A DNA stretch of 9,092 nt from Candidatus Pelagibacter sp. TMED197 (lineage in GTDB: Bacteria; Pseudomonadota; Alphaproteobacteria; Pelagibacterales; Pelagibacteraceae). Below are positions 1 through 7,173 of this stretch, one piece after another (within the stretch, counting starts at the first letter, position 1; each line of letters begins with the position of its first letter). Location of the stretch: NCBI GenBank assembly GCA_002169755.1, contig NHIU01000008.1, positions 1 through 9,092 on the forward strand. The letters are read 5' to 3'. A program made the position numbers and the translations under genes. The notes beneath the pieces were generated by a model. The model ran no database searches. It had not been told where the DNA came from and worked only from the letters and a program-made list of their open reading frames with translations.

Positions 1-28
1 AATTTTGAAAAATTGTATATAAGTTTAT

Positions 29-1108
29 ATGGAAGCAATAAAAGAAGCATTAACTTTTGACGACGTATTATTACTACCTCGTTATTCAAACGTTTTACCA
101 TCTGATACTAAATTATCTTTAAATTTTACAAATAATATTAAGCTAAAAGTACCTTTTTTTTCATCAGCAATGGATACCGTTACAGAATCAAGAATGGCAA
201 TAGCAATGGCAAAAGCAGGTGGAATTGGAATAATTCATAGAAATTTGAAAATAAAAAAACAATGCCAAGAAGTTGAAAAAGTTAAAAATTTTAACTTGAA
301 CGTTGGAGCTGCCATAGGAACCAATTTGGACGATCTTACTAGGGCTAAATCTCTTATAGACAATGGAGTTGATCTAATTGTAATTGATACAGCACATGGA
401 CATAGTCAAAAAGTTTTGAAAACTCTTTCAACTATAAAAAAAAAATTTACAAAAATTCCAATCTGTGTTGGGAATATAGCCACTGGTGAAGCAGCAAAGA
501 AATTGTATAATTTTGGAGCTGATATTATTAAAGTAGGCATTGGACCTGGATCAATTTGCACAACACGTATGGTTGCTGGAATAGGTGTACCTCAAATTAC
601 TGCGATAATGGAAGTCAGCAAGGCACTAAAAGGAAAAAAAACTAAAATAATATCAGATGGTGGTATAAAATTCTCTGGAGACATAGCAAAAGCATTAGCA
701 GCTGGCGCTGATGCTATTATGATGGGTTCTATATTTGCTGGAACAACCGAAAGTCCAGGAAAAAAATTTAAGATAAAAAATAAATTTTATAAGAGATACA
801 GAGGAATGGGATCTATAGGCGCTATGTCATCAGGATCATCTAGTAGATATTTCCAAAAGAATTATGAAGATAAATCAAAATTTGTTCCAGAAGGTGTAGA
901 TGGAAGAGTAGAGTATAAAGGAGATGTTTCTAAGATAATCTATCAGTTAAAAGGTGGTCTTAAATCTTCAATGGGTTATATTGGAGCAAAAAAATTAGAA
1001 GATATAAAAAAAAATGCAAAATTTATTAAAATTACTAAAGCGGGCTTTTATGAAAGCATGGTGCATAGCGTTGAAATGATTGAACCAACTTTGAATTATA
1101 AATTATAA
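29..1108 (+). CDS. guaB: IMP dehydrogenase lacking the CBS (Bateman) domain
   Basis: Oxidises IMP to XMP with NAD+, the committed step towards GMP, in the cytoplasm. The 359-residue protein is a bare (beta/alpha)8 barrel. It shows the N-terminal [13 protein letters not shown] (8-20), SAMDTVTE (46-53), the catalytic loop GPGSICTTR (172-180, nucleophile Cys177), phosphate-site SDGGI (209-213) and [10 protein letters not shown] (257-266). The Arg273-Tyr274 dyad in SSRYFQ activates water in IMP dehydrogenases and is absent from GMP reductases, which argues against guaC. Usual length is about 490; the missing ~120 residues are exactly the tandem CBS module, which should lie between VEKVKNF (82-88) and VGAAIG (92-97). 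The start is fixed because an in-frame stop (20-22) lies just upstream and no other start codon intervenes. No Shine-Dalgarno is visible. It heads a tight six-gene run that includes guaA. Confidence 0.95.
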   Translation: MEAIKEALTFDDVLLLPRYSNVLPSDTKLSLNFTNNIKLKVPFFSSAMDTVTESRMAIAMAKAGGIGIIHRNLKIKKQCQEVEKVKNFNLNVGAAIGTNLDDLTRAKSLIDNGVDLIVIDTAHGHSQKVLKTLSTIKKKFTKIPICVGNIATGEAAKKLYNFGADIIKVGIGPGSICTTRMVAGIGVPQITAIMEVSKALKGKKTKIISDGGIKFSGDIAKALAAGADAIMMGSIFAGTTESPGKKFKIKNKFYKRYRGMGSIGAMSSGSSSRYFQKNYEDKSKFVPEGVDGRVEYKGDVSKIIYQLKGGLKSSMGYIGAKKLEDIKKNAKFIKITKAGFYESMVHSVEMIEPTLNYKL

Positions 1109-1109
1109 A

Positions 1110-1526
1110 ATGAAATATTTTAAGATTATTTTTATAGTATTGTTATTTCATAACAATTTATTTGCAAAGACTGATTATTTTAATGAAGGTCTCTTGCACT
1201 ATAAAAAAAACGAGTTTGAAAAAGCAAAATTTAAATTTGAGCAAGATTTAGTTTTTAATCCTCAAAGTGAAAATGCTTATTTATATTTATCAAAAATATT
1301 TAATGCCCAAAAAAAGAATGATCTAGAGGAACAAAATCTTAATGCTGTTATACTGATTAATCCAAATAATGAAGAAGCATTGTATAATTTGGCTAATCTC
1401 AAGCTTACAAAATCTGATTATCTTGAAAGTGAAAAATTAGTAAACCAGTTGCTTGCATTATGTAAAAGTTATTGTGTTAAAGGAAAAGATCTTAAAATTG
1501 AAATAAAAAAATCATTAAAAAAATAA
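1110..1526 (+). CDS. Small exported TPR-repeat protein between guaB and guaA
   Basis: A 138-residue protein of unknown specific function. Residues 1-19 look like a Sec signal peptide: Lys at 2 and 5, a hydrophobic core IIFIVLLF, and a likely cut after LFA (Ala19), so a periplasmic location is inferred. The remainder reads as about three tetratricopeptide-like helical repeats (roughly 24-57, 58-91, 92-120), with the usual pattern of small and aromatic residues and NPxxExA turns (NPQSENA, NPNNEEA). TPRs bind proteins rather than catalyse. Cys117 and Cys121 (LCKSYC) form a CxxxC pair that could be a disulfide or metal site in the periplasm; this is inference. One base separates it from guaB, and its stop codon abuts the guaA start, so it is almost certainly co-transcribed with both. 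No lipobox is seen. A role in purine metabolism is not shown by the sequence. Confidence 0.85.
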   Translation: MKYFKIIFIVLLFHNNLFAKTDYFNEGLLHYKKNEFEKAKFKFEQDLVFNPQSENAYLYLSKIFNAQKKNDLEEQNLNAVILINPNNEEALYNLANLKLTKSDYLESEKLVNQLLALCKSYCVKGKDLKIEIKKSLKK

Positions 1527-3089
1527 ATGCTATTTCAAAATTTTAAGGAGAAGATACTCATTGTTGATTTTGGTTCTCAAGTTACAAAGTTGATAGCCAG
1601 AAGGATTAGAGATCTTGGTGTATATTCTGAAATTATAACTATTAGAGAATTTCAAATCATTGATGATTTTAAAAATATAAAAGGCATCATTTTATCAGGC
1701 GGACCCGATACTGTAACAAAAAAAAATTTTCCTAAAATTCCTAAAGAAATTTTATCAAAAAAGATCCCAATACTTGGCATCTGTTATGGCTTACAATTAG
1801 TTGCTAAAATCTTTGGTGGTAAAGTTAAATCATTAAAAAAAAGCAGAGAATTTGGTAGAGCAATTTTAATAAAAAAAAAAAAATCTTTAATCATTAAAAA
1901 TTTTTTTAAAAAAAGTGATAATCCAGTTTGGATGAGTCATCAAGATGCGGTTGTAAAAATTCCTAAAGAATTCAAAGTTATAGCTTCAACAAAAGAGTCT
2001 AAAATGACAGTAATTGAAAATGAAAACAAAAAAATTTATGGATTACAGTTTCATCCAGAGGTAACTCATACTGCCAATGGAAAACAAATTTTTAAAAATT
2101 TTTTATTTTTAATTTGCAAAATAAAAAAAAAATGGAGAGTAACTTCTGAAAAAAATAGAATAATAAATAATATTAAAAAAATTGTAAAAACAGATAAAGT
2201 GATATGTGCCTTATCCGGTGGTGTTGATAGTAGCGTTGTTGCATTACTTATTAATAAAGCAATCAAAAAAAACTTGATTTGCATTATGGTAGATACTGGT
2301 CTGATGAGAAAGAATGAGTTCAAAGAGTCTTATAATATTTTCAAAAAAAAATATAAATTAAACATTAAAATTATAGATGCTTCAAAAATATATTATGAGA
2401 AACTAAAAAAAGTAATTGATCCAGAAAAGAAAAGAAAAATAATTGGAAATTTATTTATCAAGATCTTTGAAAAGGAGGCCAAAAAATATAAAAATATAAA
2501 ATATTTAGCTCAAGGAACTTTGTATCCAGACGTTATTGAAAGTAAATCAACATCAGGAAGTCAATCTTCAAAAATTAAGTCACATCATAATGTGGGTGGC
2601 TTGCCAAAAAAGATGAATTTAAAGTTAATCGAACCATTGAGAGAACTTTTTAAAGATGAAGTGAGAATTTTAGGAAAATCTGTAGGGTTAATAGATGATA
2701 TAAGAAATAAACATCCATTTCCTGGGCCTGGTCTAGGAATAAGAATTTTAGGCAAGATTACACCAGAAAAAATTAAGATTCTTCAAGAGGCAGATTATAT
2801 TTATGTAAATGAATTAGTAAAAAACAATCTTTATAATAAGATTTGGCAAGCTTACGCAGCTTTGCTACCTATGAAAACAGTTGGAGTAATGGGAGACTCA
2901 AGAACTTACGATTATACTTGTCTTTTAAGGGCAGTTGTTTCAGAAGATGGTATGACAGCTGATTATTTTAATTTTTCTAAGATATTTTTAGATAATATTT
3001 CAAATAAAATTATAAACGGCGTTCCAGGTATTAATAGAGTAGTATATGATATAACCTCGAAACCTCCAAGCACAATAGAATTAGAATAA
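1527..3089 (+). CDS. guaA: GMP synthase (glutamine-hydrolysing)
   Basis: Converts XMP to GMP using ATP and glutamine, the final step of guanine nucleotide synthesis. At 520 residues it is close to the E. coli enzyme. The N-terminal class I amidotransferase domain (about 7-195) has the oxyanion strand SGGP (57-60), nucleophile Cys86 in GICYGLQ, and His176/Glu178 in FHPEVTHT. The ATP pyrophosphatase domain has the P-loop LSGGVDSS (229-236). The C-terminal dimerisation/XMP domain has HPFPGPGLG (396-404), MGDSRTYDY (455-463) and ends KPPSTIELE, where E. coli has KPPATIEWE. ATG 1527 places the first strand ([10 protein letters not shown]) where the family expects it. Its start directly follows the TPR gene's stop, and its stop overlaps the panB start as TAATG. 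A 13-base A run lies within the coding frame at 1871-1883. Confidence 0.98.
   Translation: MLFQNFKEKILIVDFGSQVTKLIARRIRDLGVYSEIITIREFQIIDDFKNIKGIILSGGPDTVTKKNFPKIPKEILSKKIPILGICYGLQLVAKIFGGKVKSLKKSREFGRAILIKKKKSLIIKNFFKKSDNPVWMSHQDAVVKIPKEFKVIASTKESKMTVIENENKKIYGLQFHPEVTHTANGKQIFKNFLFLICKIKKKWRVTSEKNRIINNIKKIVKTDKVICALSGGVDSSVVALLINKAIKKNLICIMVDTGLMRKNEFKESYNIFKKKYKLNIKIIDASKIYYEKLKKVIDPEKKRKIIGNLFIKIFEKEAKKYKNIKYLAQGTLYPDVIESKSTSGSQSSKIKSHHNVGGLPKKMNLKLIEPLRELFKDEVRILGKSVGLIDDIRNKHPFPGPGLGIRILGKITPEKIKILQEADYIYVNELVKNNLYNKIWQAYAALLPMKTVGVMGDSRTYDYTCLLRAVVSEDGMTADYFNFSKIFLDNISNKIINGVPGINRVVYDITSKPPSTIELE
1871..1883 (+). repeat. A13 homopolymer inside guaA
   Basis: Thirteen consecutive A residues encode part of the Ile-Lys-Lys-Lys-Lys stretch around guaA residues 115-119, between two well-conserved blocks of the glutaminase domain. 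The frame is intact on both sides. Runs of this length are known to promote RNA polymerase slippage, so some transcripts may carry frameshifts. Shorter runs occur at 2123-2132 (A10, guaA) and 3917-3928 (A12, in the YfgM-like gene). Confidence 0.9.
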
Positions 3090-3871
3090 TGTCTCAAAAA
3101 ATTAAAAAAATTCTAAAATTAAAAAGAAAAAGAAAAATAGTAAGTTTAACTGCATATTCAAAAAACTATGCGAAATTATTAGACAAGTATTGTGATATAA
3201 TATTAGTCGGAGACTCAATGGCTAATGTTTTATATGGAATGCCTAATACTCAAAACATATCTATAACAAATATTATTCAACACAGTATAAGTGTTCAAAA
3301 AGGAATTAAAAAATCCTTGTTTGTTGTAGATATGCCTAAGGGGACTTACGAAACGATATCTCAAGCTAAAAAAAATGCTAAATTAATTTTAAAAAAAACT
3401 AAATGTGATGCAATAAAAATTGAAAGTAATAAAAAAAATTTTAAAATTATTCGAGAATTTGTTAAGTCTAAAATTCCTGTGATGGGACATATAGGTTATA
3501 CTCCCCAATTTAAAAAAAAATTCAAAGTAGAAGGAAAAACAAAAAAAGAAATGCAAAAACTAATAACTGAGGCCTTATTAATAGAAAAAGCTGGTGCGTT
3601 TTCTATTGTATTAGAGTGCATAACCCCAAAAACTTCTAAAATTATAACAAATTTACTAAAAATACCTACCATAGGAATAGGCTCATCTAGCTATTGTGAC
3701 GGCCAAATATTAGTGACAGATGATATTCTTGGTTTAAGCGGTTTTTATCCAAAATTTGTTAAAAAATATGCGAATTTAAATAGAGTAATTGAAAATGCTG
3801 TAAAAAAATATAGTAAGGATGTAAAAAATAAAAAGTTTCCTAAAACTAAAAATTTTTTATATGGAAAATGA
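3089..3871 (+). CDS. panB: 3-methyl-2-oxobutanoate hydroxymethyltransferase (ketopantoate synthesis)
   Basis: Transfers a hydroxymethyl group from 5,10-methylene-tetrahydrofolate to 2-oxoisovalerate, giving ketopantoate, the first dedicated step to pantothenate and CoA. The 260 residues match the usual ~264. A TIM barrel is supported by conserved ligands: the metal/substrate pair GDS (Asp42, Ser43), Asp81 in VVDMP, Lys110 and Glu112 in AIKIES, His134 in MGHIGYTPQ, and the putative catalytic base Glu176 in VLEC. The DMPKGTYE and CDGQILV wording resembles alphaproteobacterial PanB more than E. coli PanB. A basic N-terminus (KIKKILKLKRKRK) precedes the first strand. Its ATG overlaps the guaA stop by one base (TAATG), suggesting translational coupling, and its end overlaps the next gene by 11 bases. 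No panC, panD or panE is present in the window. Confidence 0.93.
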   Translation: MSQKIKKILKLKRKRKIVSLTAYSKNYAKLLDKYCDIILVGDSMANVLYGMPNTQNISITNIIQHSISVQKGIKKSLFVVDMPKGTYETISQAKKNAKLILKKTKCDAIKIESNKKNFKIIREFVKSKIPVMGHIGYTPQFKKKFKVEGKTKKEMQKLITEALLIEKAGAFSIVLECITPKTSKIITNLLKIPTIGIGSSSYCDGQILVTDDILGLSGFYPKFVKKYANLNRVIENAVKKYSKDVKNKKFPKTKNFLYGK

Positions 3872-4367
3872 AATTTTAGAACAAAAAAGTTTTACAAATC
3901 AACTTCAAGATAAAATAAAAAAAAAAAAGAGAACATTACTTGTTTTTTTTTCAATATTTGTTTTGGCTTTAGGTGGTTTTGGTTTATTAAATTTTTATAA
4001 AGAAAAAGAAAACAAAAAAATATCTGAGCAGTACGTTCAAGCAGGCATATACCTAGTAAATGAAAATAAAGAAGACGCTAAATTAATCTACAAAGACATA
4101 ATTAAAAGTGAAAATAAATTTTACTCAGTTTTAGCGTTAAAAAACATTTTAGAAAATGAACTTGAAAAAGATGAGAACGAAATACTTGAACTTTTTGCAA
4201 TTGTTCAAAGCATAAATATTGATAAAGAACAATTAAACCTTATTAAACTCAAAAAAGCTTTATACTTATTCAAAATATCAAAAAAAAATGAAGGAAATAA
4301 ATTATTAGAAGAAATTATTTCTGATAATTCTATATGGAAAGACACGGCAATAGAACTATCTAAGTAA
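3861..4367 (+). CDS. YfgM-like membrane-anchored TPR protein
   Basis: A 168-residue protein with a cytoplasmic, lysine-rich N-terminus (19-24), one hydrophobic segment at about 25-45 (LLVFFSIFVLALGGFGLL), and a helical TPR-like remainder predicted to face the periplasm. This layout, and its position immediately before a BamB-like gene, match the YfgM family (TPR_21-type ancillary SecYEG/periplasmic chaperone partner; E. coli YfgM is about 206 residues). The family call rests on architecture and neighbourhood rather than strong motifs. The start overlaps panB by 11 bases; the ATG is 10 codons before the lysine cluster and gives the expected topology. Codon use is as AT-rich as its neighbours. 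An A12 run (3917-3928) encodes the lysine cluster. The gene ends in tandem TAA TAA stops (4365-4370). Proposed role: helping exported proteins move from the translocon to periplasmic chaperones. Confidence 0.75.
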   Translation: MENEILEQKSFTNQLQDKIKKKKRTLLVFFSIFVLALGGFGLLNFYKEKENKKISEQYVQAGIYLVNENKEDAKLIYKDIIKSENKFYSVLALKNILENELEKDENEILELFAIVQSINIDKEQLNLIKLKKALYLFKISKKNEGNKLLEEIISDNSIWKDTAIELSK

Positions 4368-4399
4368 TAACCCAAATTCTTTAAGTTTATCATTAATAC
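4368..4399 (+). other. 32-base spacer, the largest gap in the window
   Basis: The gap begins with a second in-frame TAA and otherwise holds AT-rich sequence. I see no Shine-Dalgarno sequence before the bamB ATG at 4400, no hairpin and no convincing -10/-35 pair. A 12-base word (TTTATCATTAAT) at 4386-4397 recurs at 4411-4422 just inside bamB. Confidence 0.6.
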
Positions 4400-5728
4400 A
4401 TGAAATTTTATTTATCATTAATTTTACTTATCATTTTACAAAGCTGTTCTTTTGATAATAAAACTGGGATTTGGAATAATGCAAATGAAATAGCTGTTAA
4501 AGAAGATGAAGTATTTAAAGACTTTGAAACACTTTATACTGAAAAAAAATCTTTTAATTCAATAGTAGAGCCTTCTAATAATTTAATAGTTAAACTTAAA
4601 AAAAAGAAAATAAATTTAATTTGGAACGATAAGTTTTATAATAATTCAAATAATTTTGATAATTTCACCTATGAAAACTTAAATCAATTAATATTTAAAA
4701 GTAAAAAACTAAGCAGAAATAAAATAAATGAAAATATATTATTTGACGGAAAAAACGTTATTACTACAGATAGCAAAGGAAATATAATTGTTTATTCTAC
4801 GGAAAAGCAAGATATTATTTATCAATATAATTTTTATAAAAAAAAACTAAAAAAAATTGAAAAAAAGCTAAGTTTTATAATAGAAAATAATGTTATTTAT
4901 GTAGCTGATAATATTGGATATCTGTACGCAATCAATTATATAGACAAAAAAGTTATTTGGGCAAAAAATTATAAAAAACCTTTCAGATCAAATTTAAAAA
5001 TTACACAAGATGATCTTTTAGTGGCAGATCAAGATAATTTATTTTATTTTATTAATAAGTATGACGGCAATAAAAGAAAAAGCATTCCAACAGAAGAGGT
5101 AATTCTTAAAAACAATTTTTATAATTCTTTGGCTAATGATAACAGTAATATATTTTATTTGAATACCTTTGGATCACTATACTCAATAAACGTAAACGAC
5201 AAGAATATTCAGTGGTTTGTCAATCTCAATCAATCTCTTGACTTAAATACAAGTAGTCTATTTTATTCCAATCCAATTATAATCAATAAAAACAATGTTA
5301 TAGTATCTTCAAATCCGCATCTATATATTTTGAACAAAAACAGTGGATTAACCAAAGTAAAACTTCTGATTGACTCAATTATTAAACCTATTTCTTCAGG
5401 TCAAAAATTATTCTTAATAACAAAAGATCATTTATTAGTTTGTATTGATGAAAACTCTGGAACAGTAGATTTTTCAATTGATATAAATCAAGAAACATCT
5501 AATTTTTTAGGAACAAAAAATAAAAAAACATTGAAAGTAAAGATGATTTCAATTGTTGATGATAATCTATATTTATTTTTAAAGAATTCGTATGTAATTA
5601 AAATTAGCATGAGTGGAATAATTCAACAAATTGACAAATTGCCTTCTAAACTAGGAACTTTTCCAATATTTATAAATAATTCAATTGTATATTTAAATAA
5701 CAAAAATCGATTAATTATACTTGATTAG
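4400..5728 (+). CDS. bamB: BamB-like outer-membrane assembly lipoprotein (PQQ-type beta-propeller)
   Basis: Likely a lipoprotein subunit of the BAM complex that helps insert beta-barrel proteins into the outer membrane. Residues 1-15 form a lipoprotein signal ending in a lipobox LQSC; Cys16 would be the lipidated residue, and Ser at +2 favours outer-membrane sorting. The rest shows recurring blade-like units where a short hydrophobic strand is followed by G-x-(L/I)-x-(A/S)-(I/L)-(N/D) and a trailing W or hydrophobic strand: about 164-190 (IGYLYAINYIDKKVIWA), 250-274 (FGSLYSINVNDKNIQWF), 298-322, 336-360, 388-410 and 428-442. At 442 residues it is longer than E. coli BamB (392), mostly through an N-terminal region at 20-110 that is poorly conserved. 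The YfgM-like gene just upstream supports the call. The usual downstream neighbour der is absent, and the stop overlaps that of convergent purF. Confidence 0.8.
   Translation: MKFYLSLILLIILQSCSFDNKTGIWNNANEIAVKEDEVFKDFETLYTEKKSFNSIVEPSNNLIVKLKKKKINLIWNDKFYNNSNNFDNFTYENLNQLIFKSKKLSRNKINENILFDGKNVITTDSKGNIIVYSTEKQDIIYQYNFYKKKLKKIEKKLSFIIENNVIYVADNIGYLYAINYIDKKVIWAKNYKKPFRSNLKITQDDLLVADQDNLFYFINKYDGNKRKSIPTEEVILKNNFYNSLANDNSNIFYLNTFGSLYSINVNDKNIQWFVNLNQSLDLNTSSLFYSNPIIINKNNVIVSSNPHLYILNKNSGLTKVKLLIDSIIKPISSGQKLFLITKDHLLVCIDENSGTVDFSIDINQETSNFLGTKNKKTLKVKMISIVDDNLYLFLKNSYVIKISMSGIIQQIDKLPSKLGTFPIFINNSIVYLNNKNRLIILD
5725..5728. other. Convergent stop codons overlapping by four bases
   Basis: The TAG of bamB (5726-5728, plus strand) and the TAA of purF (5725-5727, minus strand) share sequence. 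There is no space between the two transcription units for a conventional hairpin terminator, so each transcript must end inside the opposite gene. Confidence 0.95.
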
Positions 5729-7173
5729 CTATTTGACTTACCACTCAAAAGTGAGAGTTGTTTAATCTTATTCATTAAGTTATCCGATGGTTTTACTGGA
5801 TATTCACCAGTAAAATAATGATCACTAAATTGAGGATAAGTGTTGTTTCTATAACCTTTACCTAATGCTTTGTAAAGACCCTCTAAACTTAAAAACTTTA
5901 AAGATTTAGCTTTCAAGTATTCGCAAATTTCTTTATTTGTTTTTTGTGAGGCTAATAATTCCTCTTTTGTTGGCATATCTACTCCATAAAAATCTGGAAA
6001 TTTAATTTCTGGACATGCTATTCTTACATGAACATCTTTTGCTCCAGCATCATAAAGCATCTTAACAATTTTATTACATGTCGTGCCTCTCACTAAAGAG
6101 TCATCAATTAAAATAATTGATTTATTTTTAACAATGCTTTTTGTCGAACTTAACTTTAATTTAACTCCTAGACTTCTAATACTATGACTTGGTTCAATAA
6201 ATGTTCTACCAACATAATGATTTCTTATTAAACCTAACTCAAACTTTTTTTTAGAGTATTCAGCATAACCTAATGCAGCAGGAACACCAGAGTCTGGAAC
6301 TGGTATTACTATATCTGCTTCAGTGTCAGTTTCTTTTGCGAGTTGAATACCTAAATTTTTTCGAAATTCATATGCACACTTACCATCAATAATACTGTCT
6401 GGTCTTGCAAAATAAATATATTCAAAAACACATGGTCTTTGTTTATGTTTTGGAAATGGTTTTACACTATTGAGTTTATTATTTTCTACATAAACTATTT
6501 CTCCATTTTCTACCTCTCTTACAAAAGAGGCTCCTACTATATCTAAAGCACATGTTTCAGAAGCAAGAATGAAAGAGTCTTTTAATTTACCAATGACTAA
6601 AGGTCTAATGCCAAAAGGATCTCTTACCCCAATTAGTTTTTTGTTTGTCATTATCACAAGAGAATATCCTCCCTGAATTTGAAAAAGGGCATCTATTAAC
6701 TTGTCCACAATCTTATTTCTTTTAGATTTAGCAATAAGCTGTACAATGGTCTCCGTGTCACTTGTTGTTCTAAAGATAGCGCCGTTTTTTACTAAAGTTT
6801 CTCTTAAAAGTAATGCATTGGTTAAATTACCGTTATGAGCGATACTTAATCCTCCCATATGTAAGTCTGCAAAAAATGGTTGAATATTCCTTAAAGATGT
6901 TTCTCCCGTTGTAGAGTATCGATTATGCCCAACAGCAAATTTACCAGGTAGCTTATCAATGACATTACTTTTTGTAAAATGATCACCAACCAGGCCCTGC
7001 CTTTTTTCAGAATGATAATTTTGACCATCGTATGATACAATTCCACAGCCTTCTTGTCCTCGATGCTGTAATGCATGAAGCCCTAAAGCAACTAAAGCCG
7101 AGGCATCCACATGATTTGAAATACCAAATATTCCACACTCTTCTCTTAACTTATCTGATTTAAATTTTTTCAA
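5725..7173 (-). CDS. purF: Amidophosphoribosyltransferase, first step of de novo purine synthesis
   Basis: Transfers the amide nitrogen of glutamine to PRPP to form 5-phosphoribosylamine. The 482-residue protein has a 12-residue propeptide before nucleophile Cys13 (EECGIFG), so self-processing is expected. The Ntn glutaminase domain shows HRGQE (37-41), NRYSTTG (84-90), HNGNL (113-117) and SDTE (138-141). The phosphoribosyltransferase domain has VPVPDSG-type residues 289-296 and the PRPP loop LIDDSLVRGTT (355-365). Of the four Fe-S cysteines of Bacillus-type enzymes only Cys248 remains; the others are Asp394, Ser450 and Tyr453, so no cluster is expected. The start is a TTG at 7171-7173: upstream in frame there is no ATG, GTG or TTG before a stop, and no Met occurs within the conserved N-terminal domain in time. 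It overlaps cvpA by 14 bases, which suggests coupling. Confidence 0.97.
   Translation of the reverse strand: MKKFKSDKLREECGIFGISNHVDASALVALGLHALQHRGQEGCGIVSYDGQNYHSEKRQGLVGDHFTKSNVIDKLPGKFAVGHNRYSTTGETSLRNIQPFFADLHMGGLSIAHNGNLTNALLLRETLVKNGAIFRTTSDTETIVQLIAKSKRNKIVDKLIDALFQIQGGYSLVIMTNKKLIGVRDPFGIRPLVIGKLKDSFILASETCALDIVGASFVREVENGEIVYVENNKLNSVKPFPKHKQRPCVFEYIYFARPDSIIDGKCAYEFRKNLGIQLAKETDTEADIVIPVPDSGVPAALGYAEYSKKKFELGLIRNHYVGRTFIEPSHSIRSLGVKLKLSSTKSIVKNKSIILIDDSLVRGTTCNKIVKMLYDAGAKDVHVRIACPEIKFPDFYGVDMPTKEELLASQKTNKEICEYLKAKSLKFLSLEGLYKALGKGYRNNTYPQFSDHYFTGEYPVKPSDNLMNKIKQLSLLSGKSNS

Noticed and set aside
1..28. Promoter before guaB (TTGAAA at 5-10 with TATATA-like bases after it)
   Set aside because: The spacing between the two words is far too short, and such words are expected by chance at this base composition.
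29..1108. GMP reductase (guaC) as an alternative for the CBS-less dehydrogenase, because guaC proteins are also about 350 residues
   Set aside because: The Arg-Tyr dyad (273-274) in SSRYFQ and the flap ending [11 protein letters not shown] are of the IMP dehydrogenase type, and guaA lies in the same operon.
1545..1550. AAGGAG inside guaA as a possible ribosome binding site for a later start
   Set aside because: The conserved first strand (ILIVDFGSQ) follows at once, so a start after it would remove the fold's beginning, and no start codon is well placed.
2066..2323. Open frame on the minus strand opposite guaA
   Set aside because: It lies entirely within the conserved ATP pyrophosphatase region of guaA; the apparent hydrophobic protein is what antisense reading of lysine-rich codons produces.
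4205..4393. Minus-strand open frame at the end of the YfgM-like gene
   Set aside because: Short, no motif, no ribosome binding site, and antisense to a better-supported gene.
5744..5755. Hairpin CTCA-AAAG-TGAG as a terminator after bamB
   Set aside because: Only four base pairs, no U-tract, and it lies in the purF coding sequence.
6891..7076. Second minus-strand frame inside purF
   Set aside because: It overlaps conserved amidotransferase motifs of purF in another frame.
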